Shown here piece by piece: positions 24,499-32,917 of a stretch of 43,787 bases of DNA. A program made the position numbers and the translations under genes. The stretch covers positions 1-43,787 of the forward strand of contig SKVJ01000036.1 of NCBI GenBank assembly GCA_007129495.1, in the 5' to 3' direction. The DNA is from Dehalococcoidia bacterium. Its GTDB lineage: Bacteria; Chloroflexota; Dehalococcoidia; GIF9; AB-539-J10. Each line of letters starts with the position of its first letter. Position 1 is the stretch's first letter. The notes beneath the pieces were generated by a model. That model worked only from the letters and a program-made list of their open reading frames with translations. It did not search any database and had not been told where the DNA came from.

Positions 24499-24574
24499 GG
24501 GGCTGTAGCTCAGCTGGGAGAGCGCCTCCCTTGCACGGAGGAAGTCAGGGGTTCGAGTCCCCTCAGCTCCACCA
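24499..24574 (+). tRNA. tRNA-Ala (anticodon TGC)
   Basis: The cloverleaf reads directly. The acceptor is GGGGCTG paired with CAGCTCC, including a G3-U70 pair, the alanine identity element. The D arm is GCTCAGCTGGGAGAGC, the anticodon arm CCTCC-CTTGCAC-GGAGG, and the T arm AGGGG-TTCGAGT-CCCCT. The ACCA end is encoded (24571-24574). Confidence 0.98.
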
Positions 24575-24679
24575 CCTCTTTCCACAACCTGGCTGCGGGT
24601 TGGTGTCTCGCGGCCCATACGGATATGGGCGATGCTCGTCTGTGCAGCACTCCGGCGGATAAGCAACGAGCACTGAGAA

Positions 24680-24905
24680 TTATGATCCCGGACCAGACAT
24701 GCCTGTCTTGTTCTTGCGTTGAATTTCGGGGAAGCTGGCATATTCGGCGAAGACCTGCCTGATCTCGGTCTTGTGGATACCGAAGGTCGTTACCTGCACC
24801 TTGTTCCAATCCGTCGATGATCAGGCTTAAGGCAGCTATTCCACTGGCGGCTCCGCAACAGGAATCCCGTTCCTGGAGTTGCTCGTGGCCTGAACACCGA
24901 CACTT
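24680..24905 (-). pseudogene. Possible frameshifted remnant of a small Cys-containing protein
   Basis: Between tRNA-Ala and gap the minus strand has protein-like runs in two frames. One frame reads CRCSGHEQLQERDSCCGAAS and then GIAALSLIIDGLEQ. Near 24797-24806 a shift of one base would join it to VQVTTFGIHKTEIRQVFAEY and then ASFPEIQRKNKTGM, ending in TAA at 24680. No single open frame spans both. No family was recognised with confidence. The remainder of 24575-25049 shows no other gene. Confidence 0.25.
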
Positions 24906-25049
24906 CACCGCTTGAGCACCCCTCCGAGTTCTCCACTCTCCCGCAGCATTTACGTTCCATTTGCCCGCTACTTCCCATGCGGTTGTACACCCGCCACTGG
25001 TCTGGGATGCAAAGGGTGCCCGTCTCTATGACACCGCCGGATCAGGCGG

Positions 25050-26063
25050 TTACAACCCCTTGTCCGCAACGAACTGGGCCAAATCCGCCAGACGGCAACT
25101 GTACCCCCATTCATTGTCATACCACGCCAGCACCTTCACCATGCTGGGTTTCATCGCCATGGTACTGGGCGCGTCGAAAATGGCGCTGGCCGCGCTACCC
25201 ACGCAGTCCGAACTGACCAGTTCCTCTTCGGTGTATTCGATGATTCCCTGGAGTGGGCCCTCGGCTGCCTCCTGAAATGCCTGATTGACTTGTTCCACGG
25301 AAAACTCGCGCTTGAGAGTCGCTACGAAATCAACTATCGATCCCACCTGCACCGGTACCCGGAAGGCCATGCCATCTATCCTGCCCTCCAGTCCGGGAAT
25401 GAGCCTGCCGACCAGTCTGGCGGCACCCGTAGTCGTAGGGACTATGTTAGCTGCCGCTGCTCGGGCTCGACGAAGATCCTTGTGATACATATCCTGCAGG
25501 TTTTGCCCATTAGTATAGGCGTGAATAGTAGACATAAAACCTTGTGTTATCCCGAAGTTCTCGTGCAGCACCTTCACTACGGGAGCGATGCAGTTCGTAG
25601 TACAAGAGGCGTTTGATATGATGTGATGTTCCCCGGGGATATATTGTTCTTCGTTGACGCCAAGAACGACAGTGATGTCTTCATTCTTGCCTGGCGCCGA
25701 TATCAGCACCTTCCTGGCTCCCGCTTTCAGATGGGCCGCAGCTTGCCTTGCATCGCGAAACACGCCCGTTGCTTCCAGCACTATGTCGACACCGGCGTCC
25801 TGCCATGGGATCTTCTCCGGTTCACGTTCGGAGAAGACCTTCACTGTATGCCCATCTATGGTGATAGCATTCTCGCTTGCCTCCACCGTTCCCGGATACT
25901 TCCCGTATGCACTATCGCGCTTAAACAGGTGAGCATTCGTCCTGCTGTCGGTCAGATCGTTAAGCGCCACCACCGATAGACTGCCTTCGTGATACTCGTT
26001 AATCGCCCGAAGTGTCAGCCTTCCGATTCTGCCGAAACCGTTGATTCCAATCCTGGTTGCCAT
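25050..26063 (-). CDS. gap: Glyceraldehyde-3-phosphate dehydrogenase, type I
   Basis: A 337-residue protein of normal length. The nucleotide-binding start is RIGINGFGRIGRL, with an Asp at the end of the second strand (LNDLTD) that favours NAD. The active site is SNASCTTNCI (Cys154), with the His in TIHAYTN. The substrate-binding and C-terminal blocks (TGAARLVG, WYDNEWGYS) are present. It catalyses the phosphorylating oxidation of glyceraldehyde 3-phosphate in glycolysis and gluconeogenesis. The ATG at 26063 is chosen because GGAGG lies 5 nt before it; a GTG two codons earlier sits in that ribosome site. A short hairpin (25033-25050) overlaps the end of the gene. A GapN-type enzyme is encoded 1.6 kb away. 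Confidence 0.97.
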   Translation of the reverse strand: MATRIGINGFGRIGRLTLRAINEYHEGSLSVVALNDLTDSRTNAHLFKRDSAYGKYPGTVEASENAITIDGHTVKVFSEREPEKIPWQDAGVDIVLEATGVFRDARQAAAHLKAGARKVLISAPGKNEDITVVLGVNEEQYIPGEHHIISNASCTTNCIAPVVKVLHENFGITQGFMSTIHAYTNGQNLQDMYHKDLRRARAAAANIVPTTTGAARLVGRLIPGLEGRIDGMAFRVPVQVGSIVDFVATLKREFSVEQVNQAFQEAAEGPLQGIIEYTEEELVSSDCVGSAASAIFDAPSTMAMKPSMVKVLAWYDNEWGYSCRLADLAQFVADKGL

Positions 26064-26144
26064 TTCCACCTCCTCACTGTCTTCAGTCCACAGGGGCGCA
26101 ATGTGGTTCGTGACTCCAATCCGTCTGGCTGGCTTCTCATTGCA

Positions 26145-26900
26145 TCAGGTGGTAAGCCAACCACCATCCACGACCAGTGATGCTCCAGTCATGTAGTCGG
26201 ACTGCTCAGATGCCAGGTAGACGACAAGGTGGGCGATATCTTCAGGTCTCCCTGTTCTTCCCTTGGGAATTCTCCCCAGCAATTGCTGTAATTGGTCTCC
26301 TTCTCTGATACTCTTCGTCATCTCTGTGTCAATTATTCCCGGGCAGATGACATTGCACGTTATTCCCTGGGAACTGAGTTCTACTGCCAGAGCTTGAGTG
26401 AGCGCTACCACTCCCCCTTTGGAAGCCGTGTAATGCGCCACCTGCGGAAACGCGATGCCGCAGCCGCCGTAGGATATGGACGCAATATTGATGATGCGGC
26501 CCCATTCGTTCTTGACCATCTGTTTCGCTGCAGCCTGGGCACATAGGAACTGCCCTTTGAGGTTGATGTTCATTGTCCTGTCCCACTCTTCTTCACTCAG
26601 TTCAAGAATGGGTTTGAAACTCGTGATGCCCGCATTGTTCACCAGAATATCCAGCCTTCCAAACTCTGCAACCGTCTTCTGTATCGCATTGTCTATTTGG
26701 GCTCCATTTGAGACGTCGCACTGCAACGCGAGGCCTGTTCCGCCCGCAGATTCGATCTCCCCGACGACGCCTCTGCATGTCTCCTCGGCAATATCGGTCG
26801 CAACGACCTTTGCTCCTTCTTGAGCAAGCTTCAGCGCTATGGCGCGACCTATTCCCATGCCGGCACCGGTGACAAATGCAACCTTGTTTTCCAGTCTCAT
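26145..26900 (-). CDS. Short-chain dehydrogenase/reductase (FabG-like)
   Basis: A 251-residue classical SDR. The cofactor motif is TGAGMGIG (11-18), then NNAG (88-91), with a catalytic Ser near 143, Tyr157 and Lys161 in YTASKGG. 'NVICPGIIDTEM' and the C-terminal DYMTGASLVVDGGW are typical of the FabG/glucose dehydrogenase branch. It reduces or oxidises a carbonyl/alcohol with NAD(P)H; the substrate is not visible. GGAGG lies 8 nt before ATG 26900. The longer frame upstream has no support. It is followed by gap 81 bases downstream on the same strand and may be co-transcribed with it. Confidence 0.9.
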   Translation of the reverse strand: MRLENKVAFVTGAGMGIGRAIALKLAQEGAKVVATDIAEETCRGVVGEIESAGGTGLALQCDVSNGAQIDNAIQKTVAEFGRLDILVNNAGITSFKPILELSEEEWDRTMNINLKGQFLCAQAAAKQMVKNEWGRIINIASISYGGCGIAFPQVAHYTASKGGVVALTQALAVELSSQGITCNVICPGIIDTEMTKSIREGDQLQQLLGRIPKGRTGRPEDIAHLVVYLASEQSDYMTGASLVVDGGWLTT

Positions 26901-27058
26901 CTTTGATACCTCCTTACTGTTTTTGTGCCTGATCTCAGGATCAATGGCCAGCCAAAGACACATGGCAGTGCCAGCCATCTGCATCTCTCAGCTATGTTCT
27001 TTCACAATTCTGTATGGGCAGCCGGCCAGGCTTTGAATCGGGGGAGTATGGCTTGGAA

Positions 27059-27220
27059 CTAGGACCGAGCAGAGCCCCCGGGTTGATTGAAGGGATTCTC
27101 AGTCTGAAGGCAGACAGTGACCCTGTACGGCTGACGGGGGGAAAGGTGTCCGGACCTGTTTGACGGAAGAGGTGCGAAGTGAAACCGATCCGGACCATCC
27201 GCGCAGTCCCCATGTTTCAT
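27059..27220 (-). CDS. Candidate 53-residue small ORF with a strong ribosome site
   Basis: The ATG at 27220 is preceded by TAAGGAGGTGGTG, a near-perfect Shine-Dalgarno. The frame runs to a TAG at 27059. The peptide (starting MKHGDCADGPDRFHFAPLPS) is polar, rich in Pro, Arg and Ser, with no membrane segment or recognised motif. It fills part of an otherwise gene-free stretch upstream of the SDR gene. The ribosome site is the only positive evidence. The rest of 26901-27444 holds the promoter of the next gene and nothing else I can support. Confidence 0.3.
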   Translation of the reverse strand: MKHGDCADGPDRFHFAPLPSNRSGHLSPRQPYRVTVCLQTENPFNQPGGSARS

Positions 27221-27368
27221 CACCACCTCCTTACTCCCAACCACTGGGGTCACACCACCGCCATCATCCGGGTGCGGTTTGCTATGACCAGCATGCAACC
27301 GATACTTCGCTGACGATACAGAATATGGCTGTTTGCTGTCAAACCGGGGCATCGCTGTGCGACCGCAT

Positions 27369-27398
27369 TTGACCAACCAGCCCTTGGTTCGGTATAAA
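27369..27398 (+). promoter_or_regulatory. Promoter of the small Cys-rich membrane peptide
   Basis: TTGACC (27369-27374), an 18-bp spacer and TATAAA (27393-27398). An inverted repeat ACCAA-N7-TTGGT (27372-27388) lies between the boxes and could be an operator. The leader would be about 40 nt with a proper ribosome site. Confidence 0.6.
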
Positions 27399-27444
27399 AG
27401 GAGGGCCGATTGTTGAATTCATGCCTCAATTAGAGGAGATTTGC

Positions 27445-27645
27445 ATGTGTATAGCTTGTGGTGGAACATGTGGCGGCGCCGGGGATATCGTATTGCCATC
27501 GCTGGTGATAGGGGCCGTGATCATCGTGCAGGGAGTGCGTGCCAGCCGTGAGGCGCGAGAGACGAAAGAGGAGGGTGACGACACGGCTCTGATGTCCGAG
27601 TCTGTGTTGAGCGATCGTTCAGACTCAGGCGTCCCTCGCGAATAG
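27445..27645 (+). CDS. Small Cys-rich single-span membrane protein, unknown function
   Basis: A 66-residue protein starting MCIACGGTCGGAGD. Three cysteines (2, 5, 9) and a Gly-rich stretch are followed by one hydrophobic span (IVLPSLVIGAVIIVQGV), then a charged tail with many Glu, Asp and Ser. The ATG at 27445 was chosen because AGAGGAG lies 6 nt upstream; an in-frame ATG at 27421 lacks one. A strong promoter stands before it, so it is probably a real gene. C-x2-C-x3-C next to a membrane span could bind a metal or act in thiol chemistry, but no family is recognised and no function is assigned. Confidence 0.6.
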   Translation: MCIACGGTCGGAGDIVLPSLVIGAVIIVQGVRASREARETKEEGDDTALMSESVLSDRSDSGVPRE

Positions 27646-27688
27646 GTATCGCGATCGAATCATGATTGCGGGATTCCGGGGTGGATCG

Positions 27689-29314
27689 CTACAGAATGAA
27701 GTCCGTCGACAGGAATGCTGACTTCCGTTCTTGTACGATCTGCCGCAGTATCTCTTTGTTAGACTCGAAGTCCTTCGTAGCAACAACCGTTCGTATCGAG
27801 AAGACCCTCAGGGCGTCCGATACGGACAAAGTACCCTCGGCGGAATCCTTCCTGCCTGTAAAAGGGAATGTGTCGGGCCCACGTTGACACTGGCTGTTGA
27901 TATTCACGCGGCAGACCTGATTGACGAGAGAATCCACGAGATGAGCAATCTCATCGACGTCCTGTCCGAACACGCTGACCTGCTGGCCGTAGGGTGAACC
28001 AGCTACGTACTCCAGCGGAGTTCTCAGATCATCGTACGGCACAATGGGAATCACAGGTCCAAACTGTTCCTCGTTGTACACCCGCATGTCAGGCGTGACT
28101 GGAGCGAGGATTGCGGGATAGAAGAATGTGTGATGGGTGGAGCCGCCCGCGTCATTGACTACTTGAGCGCCATGCCGTTTCGCGTCGTTTACCAGCTCAC
28201 TGAGGTAGGCCACATTGGCAGGATCGGGTAGTGGTGTCAGAAATACGTCCGGTTCCCATGGCATACCATTATGAAGTCGCGCGACCGCATCCGCGAAGCG
28301 CTCCAGAAATTGGTCGTATAGACTCGAGTGCACGAACAGTATCTTCAGTGCGGTACACCGCTGGCCGTTGTAGGAGAGTGTACCCAGGATGCTTTCTCGC
28401 ACAACTGTGTGTAAGTCGGCGCTTGCGGTCACGATTCCGGGGTTCTTGGCCTCAAGTCCCAGGATGCAGCGCAACCGGTTCAGTTTCGGATGTTGCCGCC
28501 TTATGTGGTTCGATACCTTGCTGCTGCCTATGAATGCCAGCGCGTCGATGTTGCCCGATGTCATCAGCGGACTGATGACCGTTTGGCCGTCTCCGTATAC
28601 CGTGTTGACGACTCCTCGTGGAAAGGCATCGCGGAAGGCCTTCAGTAGGGGCCTGTAAAGGAGTACACCCAGCCTGGGTGGCTTGAAGATTACCGTATTC
28701 CCCATCAGGAGTGCCGGGATTAGCGTGATGAACGTCTCATTCAGCGGATAGTTGTATGGTCCCATGCAGAGCACTACTCCTAGTGGGGCGCGTCGAATCT
28801 GTCCGATGATTCCTTTCTCAATCGAAAACCGCGCCGAGGCCCGGTCCAGGTCCTTCAATGCGTCGATGGTGTCGCGGATGTATTCCACGGTCCGATCGAA
28901 CTCCAGTTGCGCGTCGCGGTAGCATTTGCCGATCTCCCACATAAGCATGTTGACTACAGCGGTCTTCTCCGCGAGCATCATCTGAGCGAATTCCTCGACG
29001 CATCTGATTCGGTCCTCGACCGTCATACCGGGCCATGGACCTGTCCCGTTGTCATACGCAGAGACCGCTTCGTCCAGCGCTGCCAGTGCCTCGTTCCCGG
29101 TCAATAATGGATAGCTGCCGAGCAGCCTGGCGGTACTGCCGGACTCAGTATTCACAAACACCGGTGAGTACACTTCCTGCAGGGGGCCGTGCCATTCCCT
29201 CAAGTGTCCACCCACAAGGTACTCATGCTGTACCACCGGCGGGCCGACCTGATATGATTCCGGGATATCTTCCTCGCGGTAGATCATGGCAGCCAGCTGT
29301 TCGTCCATGTTCAT
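27689..29314 (-). CDS. gapN: Non-phosphorylating glyceraldehyde-3-phosphate dehydrogenase (GapN-like aldehyde dehydrogenase)
   Basis: A 541-residue aldehyde dehydrogenase. Catalytic residues are visible: Asn189 in MGPYNYPLN, Glu288 in LGLEAKNPG and Cys320 in NGQRCTALK. Lys211 (IFKPP) contacts the cofactor. The C-terminal block QCQRGPDTFPFTGRKDSAEG is the hallmark of the GapN branch, which oxidises glyceraldehyde 3-phosphate to 3-phosphoglycerate with NADP and skips ATP formation. Members are usually about 480-500 residues; this one has an N-terminal extension. ATG 29314 has AGGAGG 8 nt upstream, whereas the longest frame begins at a TTG without one. It shares the region with phosphorylating GAPDH, so two routes from the same triose may coexist. 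Confidence 0.85.
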   Translation of the reverse strand: MNMDEQLAAMIYREEDIPESYQVGPPVVQHEYLVGGHLREWHGPLQEVYSPVFVNTESGSTARLLGSYPLLTGNEALAALDEAVSAYDNGTGPWPGMTVEDRIRCVEEFAQMMLAEKTAVVNMLMWEIGKCYRDAQLEFDRTVEYIRDTIDALKDLDRASARFSIEKGIIGQIRRAPLGVVLCMGPYNYPLNETFITLIPALLMGNTVIFKPPRLGVLLYRPLLKAFRDAFPRGVVNTVYGDGQTVISPLMTSGNIDALAFIGSSKVSNHIRRQHPKLNRLRCILGLEAKNPGIVTASADLHTVVRESILGTLSYNGQRCTALKILFVHSSLYDQFLERFADAVARLHNGMPWEPDVFLTPLPDPANVAYLSELVNDAKRHGAQVVNDAGGSTHHTFFYPAILAPVTPDMRVYNEEQFGPVIPIVPYDDLRTPLEYVAGSPYGQQVSVFGQDVDEIAHLVDSLVNQVCRVNINSQCQRGPDTFPFTGRKDSAEGTLSVSDALRVFSIRTVVATKDFESNKEILRQIVQERKSAFLSTDFIL

Positions 29315-29463
29315 GTCGCACACCTCCTGGAATCGATACCGGGACAAAGAGTAGCGCTTGTCAGTGGCTGCTGCAAGCCGGGAGAGGCATCGCCGAGGAT
29401 TAGGATATGACGACCATCCCGATCCCCGGCTTGAACAGGTGACGGACAGGGAGCACCGCGGAG

Positions 29464-29916
29464 ATGCATACTCGCTTCATACATGTGAACCTCGTTGCCG
29501 CAGTCTGGAGAGATCTTGCTGCGTTCTACCAGGAGGTATTCGGTTGTATCCCGGTGCCTCCCGAACGTCACCTGGAGGGCGAGTGGCTTTCCAGCGCAAC
29601 CGGTGTTCCTAATGCCGTGCTGGAGGGTATTCACCTTCGCCTGCCTGTGGGAGGCGAACGGGGCCCGACTCTTGAGATATTCCAGTATTCCGAGGCACTT
29701 GAACGTCTTTCTCCTGCGGCTAATCGCCAGGGTTTGGGCCACATCGCCTTTGAAGTCGATGACGTTGCTGAGGTGCTGCAGCGAATTCATGCAGCGGGTG
29801 GTAGTGCGATCGGTGAGAGGGTGACAACGGAGATAGATGGAGTTGGAATCATCACGTTTGTCTACGCGACCGATCCTGAGGGCAACATCATAGAGCTGCA
29901 ACAACGGGAAGCGTGA
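29464..29916 (+). CDS. VOC/glyoxalase-fold metalloprotein
   Basis: A 150-residue protein with paired beta-alpha-beta-beta-beta modules. Candidate metal ligands are His7 (RFIHVNL), Glu in TLEIFQY, His in GLGHIAFEV and Glu in NIIELQQ, the usual H/E/H/E positions. The C-terminal 'DPEGNIIEL' is a family signature. Reactions in the group include glyoxalase I, epimerases, dioxygenases and fosfomycin resistance; the substrate cannot be told. It is divergent from gapN. An AGGGAG lies somewhat far upstream of the ATG. Confidence 0.8.
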   Translation: MHTRFIHVNLVAAVWRDLAAFYQEVFGCIPVPPERHLEGEWLSSATGVPNAVLEGIHLRLPVGGERGPTLEIFQYSEALERLSPAANRQGLGHIAFEVDDVAEVLQRIHAAGGSAIGERVTTEIDGVGIITFVYATDPEGNIIELQQREA

Positions 29917-29968
29917 CCGTCACCTGCGTGGCAGGCATCACGACGGAGATCGGCCTCACGTTCGTGTG

Positions 29969-29998
29969 GCTTGGTCGGACGGCGGACGCTGTGGCATA
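29969..29998 (+). promoter_or_regulatory. Promoter of tRNA-Ser
   Basis: TTGGTC (29969-29974), an 18-bp spacer and CATAAT (29993-29998), with initiation about 27 nt before the mature tRNA. Confidence 0.5.
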
Positions 29999-30032
29999 AT
30001 ACGTACCGTTGTGCGTTGCGCAATTCTATTCC

Positions 30033-30124
30033 GGAGGGATCGCATAGAGGTCTAGTGCGGCCGCCTGCTAAGCGGTTACCCCGCGCAATCGGGGTCGCGG
30101 GTTCGAATCCCGCTCCCTCCGCCA
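30033..30124 (+). tRNA. tRNA-Ser (anticodon GCT)
   Basis: The acceptor GGAGGGA pairs with TCCCTCC. The anticodon GCT lies at 30067-30069 within CTGCTAA. A long variable arm (about TACCCCGCGCAATCGGGGTC) is typical of class II serine tRNAs. The T arm is GCGGG-TTCGAAT-CCCGC. The discriminator is G and CCA is encoded (30122-30124). Confidence 0.97.
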
Positions 30125-30244
30125 GCATTTCACCTACGCAGTGATCGCGTGTATCATTCCGCCACCGCGGCCCGAAACCTGCCTGTCAGAAGTCACAGGT
30201 TCTATCCGATTGCGTGTGGCAGAAGTATAGATGTTGGTGGGGAT

Positions 30245-31687
30245 TCAAATGCCGAGCAGCGAGCGTCCCGATGACAGAAGCTCCTGCACTCGCTGTGGAT
30301 CGTCACCTTCGACGTAGATACGAACCAGCGGCTCAGTACCCGACAGTCGATAGAGGACCCATGCGCCGTCGGTAAGGACAATCATGACCCCATCCGTGTG
30401 ATCGATTCTCTCGACGGGGGTCCCCCCCACGGTTAAAGGTGACAGGTCCTGGAGCGCATTTTCGACGCGTGATCGATCACCGGGCTCCAACTCCAGGTCC
30501 AGTCGGTCGTAGTAATGAGGTCCTACGACACTGTACAGCTCTTCCAGGAGCATTGATGGAGTCTTTCCCGCCTGCCGTATCATGTCAAGGAAGTAGAGGC
30601 CTGCTAAAATTCCGTCACGTTCCGGGACGTGACCGCGGAATGCGTAGCCGCCACTCTCCTCGCCGCCTATCAGTGCGTTATGCTCCAACATCAAAGGCGC
30701 GATGTACTTGAATCCCACCTGGGTCACGTGCACTGGAACCTTGTAGCGTTCACCCAGTAGCGATATCATTTCGGTGGTGGTGATGGAACGAATGATGTCG
30801 CCGCGTTCACCTCGTATGGCGAGCAGGTAGTAACATAGCAGGGCGAAGACCTGGTGCTGGTTCAGGAAGTTCCCGTGTTCATCGATAATCCCTACCCGGT
30901 CGGCGTCGCCATCGGTCGCGATTCCCATCAGGGCGCCCGTGTTGGCAACATGCGTGCGAAGACGCTCCACGTTGGGACCGATTGGCTCCGGGCGTATACC
31001 CGGAAATGCCGGGTTCCTCTCTCCGTTCAACTCTTCTACTGCCAGATTACCGCCTCCAGCCAGCTTGTCTATATAGCCTGCGCCGGCGCCAAACATGGAG
31101 TCCACGACCACGGTACCCGGCATCTGTCTCAAAGCATCTATGTCGACCAGTCGCCTGATACGAGCCATGTAAGCGACGTCAGGATCGTGCCACTCCACAA
31201 GTTTCTGCTCAAGCAGGTCGTCAAGCGAGCGCACGTGTATTTGAGAACCCATGTCTGCGGTGTTGGACTTCGATAATGCCGCTATCTCGTCTTCTATGCT
31301 GGCGATTACACTCATAGGCGCGCTGGACCCATCGGGTCCCTTGTACTTGTAGCCATTCCATTGGGCCGGGTTATGGCTTGCGGTGATGACCACTCCACCG
31401 TCCGCCTTCAGATCGACGACCGCGTGGCTGACCACAGGTGTTGGCACAGGCGAAGTGCTCAGGTACACGTATATGCCGTTGGCGCCAAGCACCTCTGCTA
31501 CGGCAGCAGCGAAGTCCTCGGAGGCGAAGCGCGTATCGTAGCCGACAACCACCCGCGCGTTATCGCCTCTGCTCTTAATGAGATAGTTGGCGGTTGCCTG
31601 TGCGCAAACCCTTACATTATCGAAGGTGAAGTCCTCAGCGATGATGGCGCGCCATCCGTCTGTACCGAACTTGATGCTTCCGGCCAT
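30245..31687 (-). CDS. Phosphoglucomutase/phosphomannomutase family protein
   Basis: A 480-residue alpha-D-phosphohexomutase. The phosphoserine loop is ITASHNPAQWNGYK (Ser104), the metal loop is DGDADR (259-264), the sugar-binding block is GGEESGGYAF, and the phosphate-binding C-terminal block is RLSGTEPLVRIY. All four active-site segments are intact. It interconverts hexose 1- and 6-phosphates for glycan precursors, or possibly glucosamine phosphate; the exact sugar is not certain. It is the last gene of a tight operon. The metK stop and this ATG are separated by one base, and the ribosome site GGAGG lies in the end of metK. ATG 31687 is therefore preferred to the longer frame. Confidence 0.92.
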   Translation of the reverse strand: MAGSIKFGTDGWRAIIAEDFTFDNVRVCAQATANYLIKSRGDNARVVVGYDTRFASEDFAAAVAEVLGANGIYVYLSTSPVPTPVVSHAVVDLKADGGVVITASHNPAQWNGYKYKGPDGSSAPMSVIASIEDEIAALSKSNTADMGSQIHVRSLDDLLEQKLVEWHDPDVAYMARIRRLVDIDALRQMPGTVVVDSMFGAGAGYIDKLAGGGNLAVEELNGERNPAFPGIRPEPIGPNVERLRTHVANTGALMGIATDGDADRVGIIDEHGNFLNQHQVFALLCYYLLAIRGERGDIIRSITTTEMISLLGERYKVPVHVTQVGFKYIAPLMLEHNALIGGEESGGYAFRGHVPERDGILAGLYFLDMIRQAGKTPSMLLEELYSVVGPHYYDRLDLELEPGDRSRVENALQDLSPLTVGGTPVERIDHTDGVMIVLTDGAWVLYRLSGTEPLVRIYVEGDDPQRVQELLSSGRSLLGI

Positions 31688-31688
31688 T

Positions 31689-32900
31689 TCACCTCCCTGC
31701 GTCTGTGCGTAGTAACCCGGCTTTGTCTGTCTTCTCCCATGGCAAGTCAATATCGGTCCGTCCAAAGTGACCGTAGGCTGCCACTTGCCGGTACAGTGGC
31801 CGGCGCAAACCCAGGTACTGAATTATTGCCTCGGGGCGGAAGTCAAAATGCCTCTTGATGAGATCCTCGATGACCGTATCCGGCACCTTGCCTGTGCCGA
31901 GCGTCTCGACCGAAATCGATAGCGGATGGGCTTTGCCGATAGTATAGGCGATCTGAAGTTCTGCGTAGTCGGCAAGACCGGCAGCTACTATGTTCTTTGC
32001 AGCATAGCGCGCCATGTAAGCGGCAGAACGATCCACTTTGGTCGGATCCTTGCCCGAGAAAGCGCCGCCCCCGTGCGGACACACCGAACCATAGGAGTCC
32101 ACTATTGTCTTACGTCCGGTGAATCCGGTATCACTAACCGGACCTCCTATCTCGAACTGCCCTGCGCTGTTGATGAAGATCTCGGTGTCGGCAGTCATCA
32201 GGTGTGAGGGTACTACCACATCTATGACTTCGCGGCGTATATCCTGCTCGATCCTGGTACGCTCTACTCCGGCATCGTGTTGTGCAGCAATAACCAGACA
32301 GACCAGTCTCGTGGGCACACCGTGGACGTACTCAATAGTAACCTGAGACTTGCCATCCGGCCTGAGATATGGAATTCTGCCGTCCTTCCTTACTTGTGAC
32401 AGGCGGCGGCACAGCTTGTGAGCCAGTGAAACAGGCAGCGGCATCAGTTCAGGTGTCTCAATGCAGGCATACCCCACCATCATTCCCTGGTCGCCGGCGC
32501 CTGTCCTGTCCAGTTCTACATCGGCGTTCTTGCTGGAGCGAAGTTCAAGTGACTGATCCACTCCTGCAGCTATATCGGGAGACTGTTGCTTAATCGACAC
32601 CATGACACCGCAAGTACGGTAGTCGAATCCGTATTCCGGCTTGGTGTAGCCCACATCCCTGATAACGTTTCTCACAATCTCAGGAATCTCCACATAGCTT
32701 TCGCACGTGACCTCGCCAAGGACGAGGACGACGCCCATCGCCACTGCCACTTCACACGCCACATGGGCGTAAGGATCACTCGTGATGATCGCGTCCAGAA
32801 TCGCATCCGATATCTGGTCGCACAGCTTGTCGGGATGACCCTCGGTCACCGATTCGGAAGTGATGAGATACGAATTCGATGCATGGAAACTGTTGGGCAT
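31689..32900 (-). CDS. metK: S-adenosylmethionine synthetase
   Basis: A 403-residue protein of normal length. Signatures include [17 protein letters not shown] near the N-terminus, [12 protein letters not shown] near residue 125 and the phosphate loop [19 protein letters not shown]. It makes SAM from ATP and methionine. It lies 17 bases after ahcY and one base before the mutase gene, so SAM synthesis and recycling are co-expressed. AAGGAGGA stands before the ATG. Three SAM-using enzymes are encoded elsewhere in this window. Confidence 0.97.
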   Translation of the reverse strand: MPNSFHASNSYLITSESVTEGHPDKLCDQISDAILDAIITSDPYAHVACEVAVAMGVVLVLGEVTCESYVEIPEIVRNVIRDVGYTKPEYGFDYRTCGVMVSIKQQSPDIAAGVDQSLELRSSKNADVELDRTGAGDQGMMVGYACIETPELMPLPVSLAHKLCRRLSQVRKDGRIPYLRPDGKSQVTIEYVHGVPTRLVCLVIAAQHDAGVERTRIEQDIRREVIDVVVPSHLMTADTEIFINSAGQFEIGGPVSDTGFTGRKTIVDSYGSVCPHGGGAFSGKDPTKVDRSAAYMARYAAKNIVAAGLADYAELQIAYTIGKAHPLSISVETLGTGKVPDTVIEDLIKRHFDFRPEAIIQYLGLRRPLYRQVAAYGHFGRTDIDLPWEKTDKAGLLRTDAGR

Positions 32901-32917
32901 CGTTCCTCCTTATTCTG

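Noticed and set aside
24445-24741. Minus-strand ORF of 98 codons over tRNA-Ala containing AEGTRTPDFLRAREALSQLS
   Set aside because: This is the well-known false protein produced by reading a tRNA gene on the opposite strand; the tRNA explains the sequence.
29862-30128. Minus-strand ORF of 88 codons with GAGFEPATPIARGNRLAGG over tRNA-Ser
   Set aside because: The same artefact: antisense reading of the tRNA-Ser gene.
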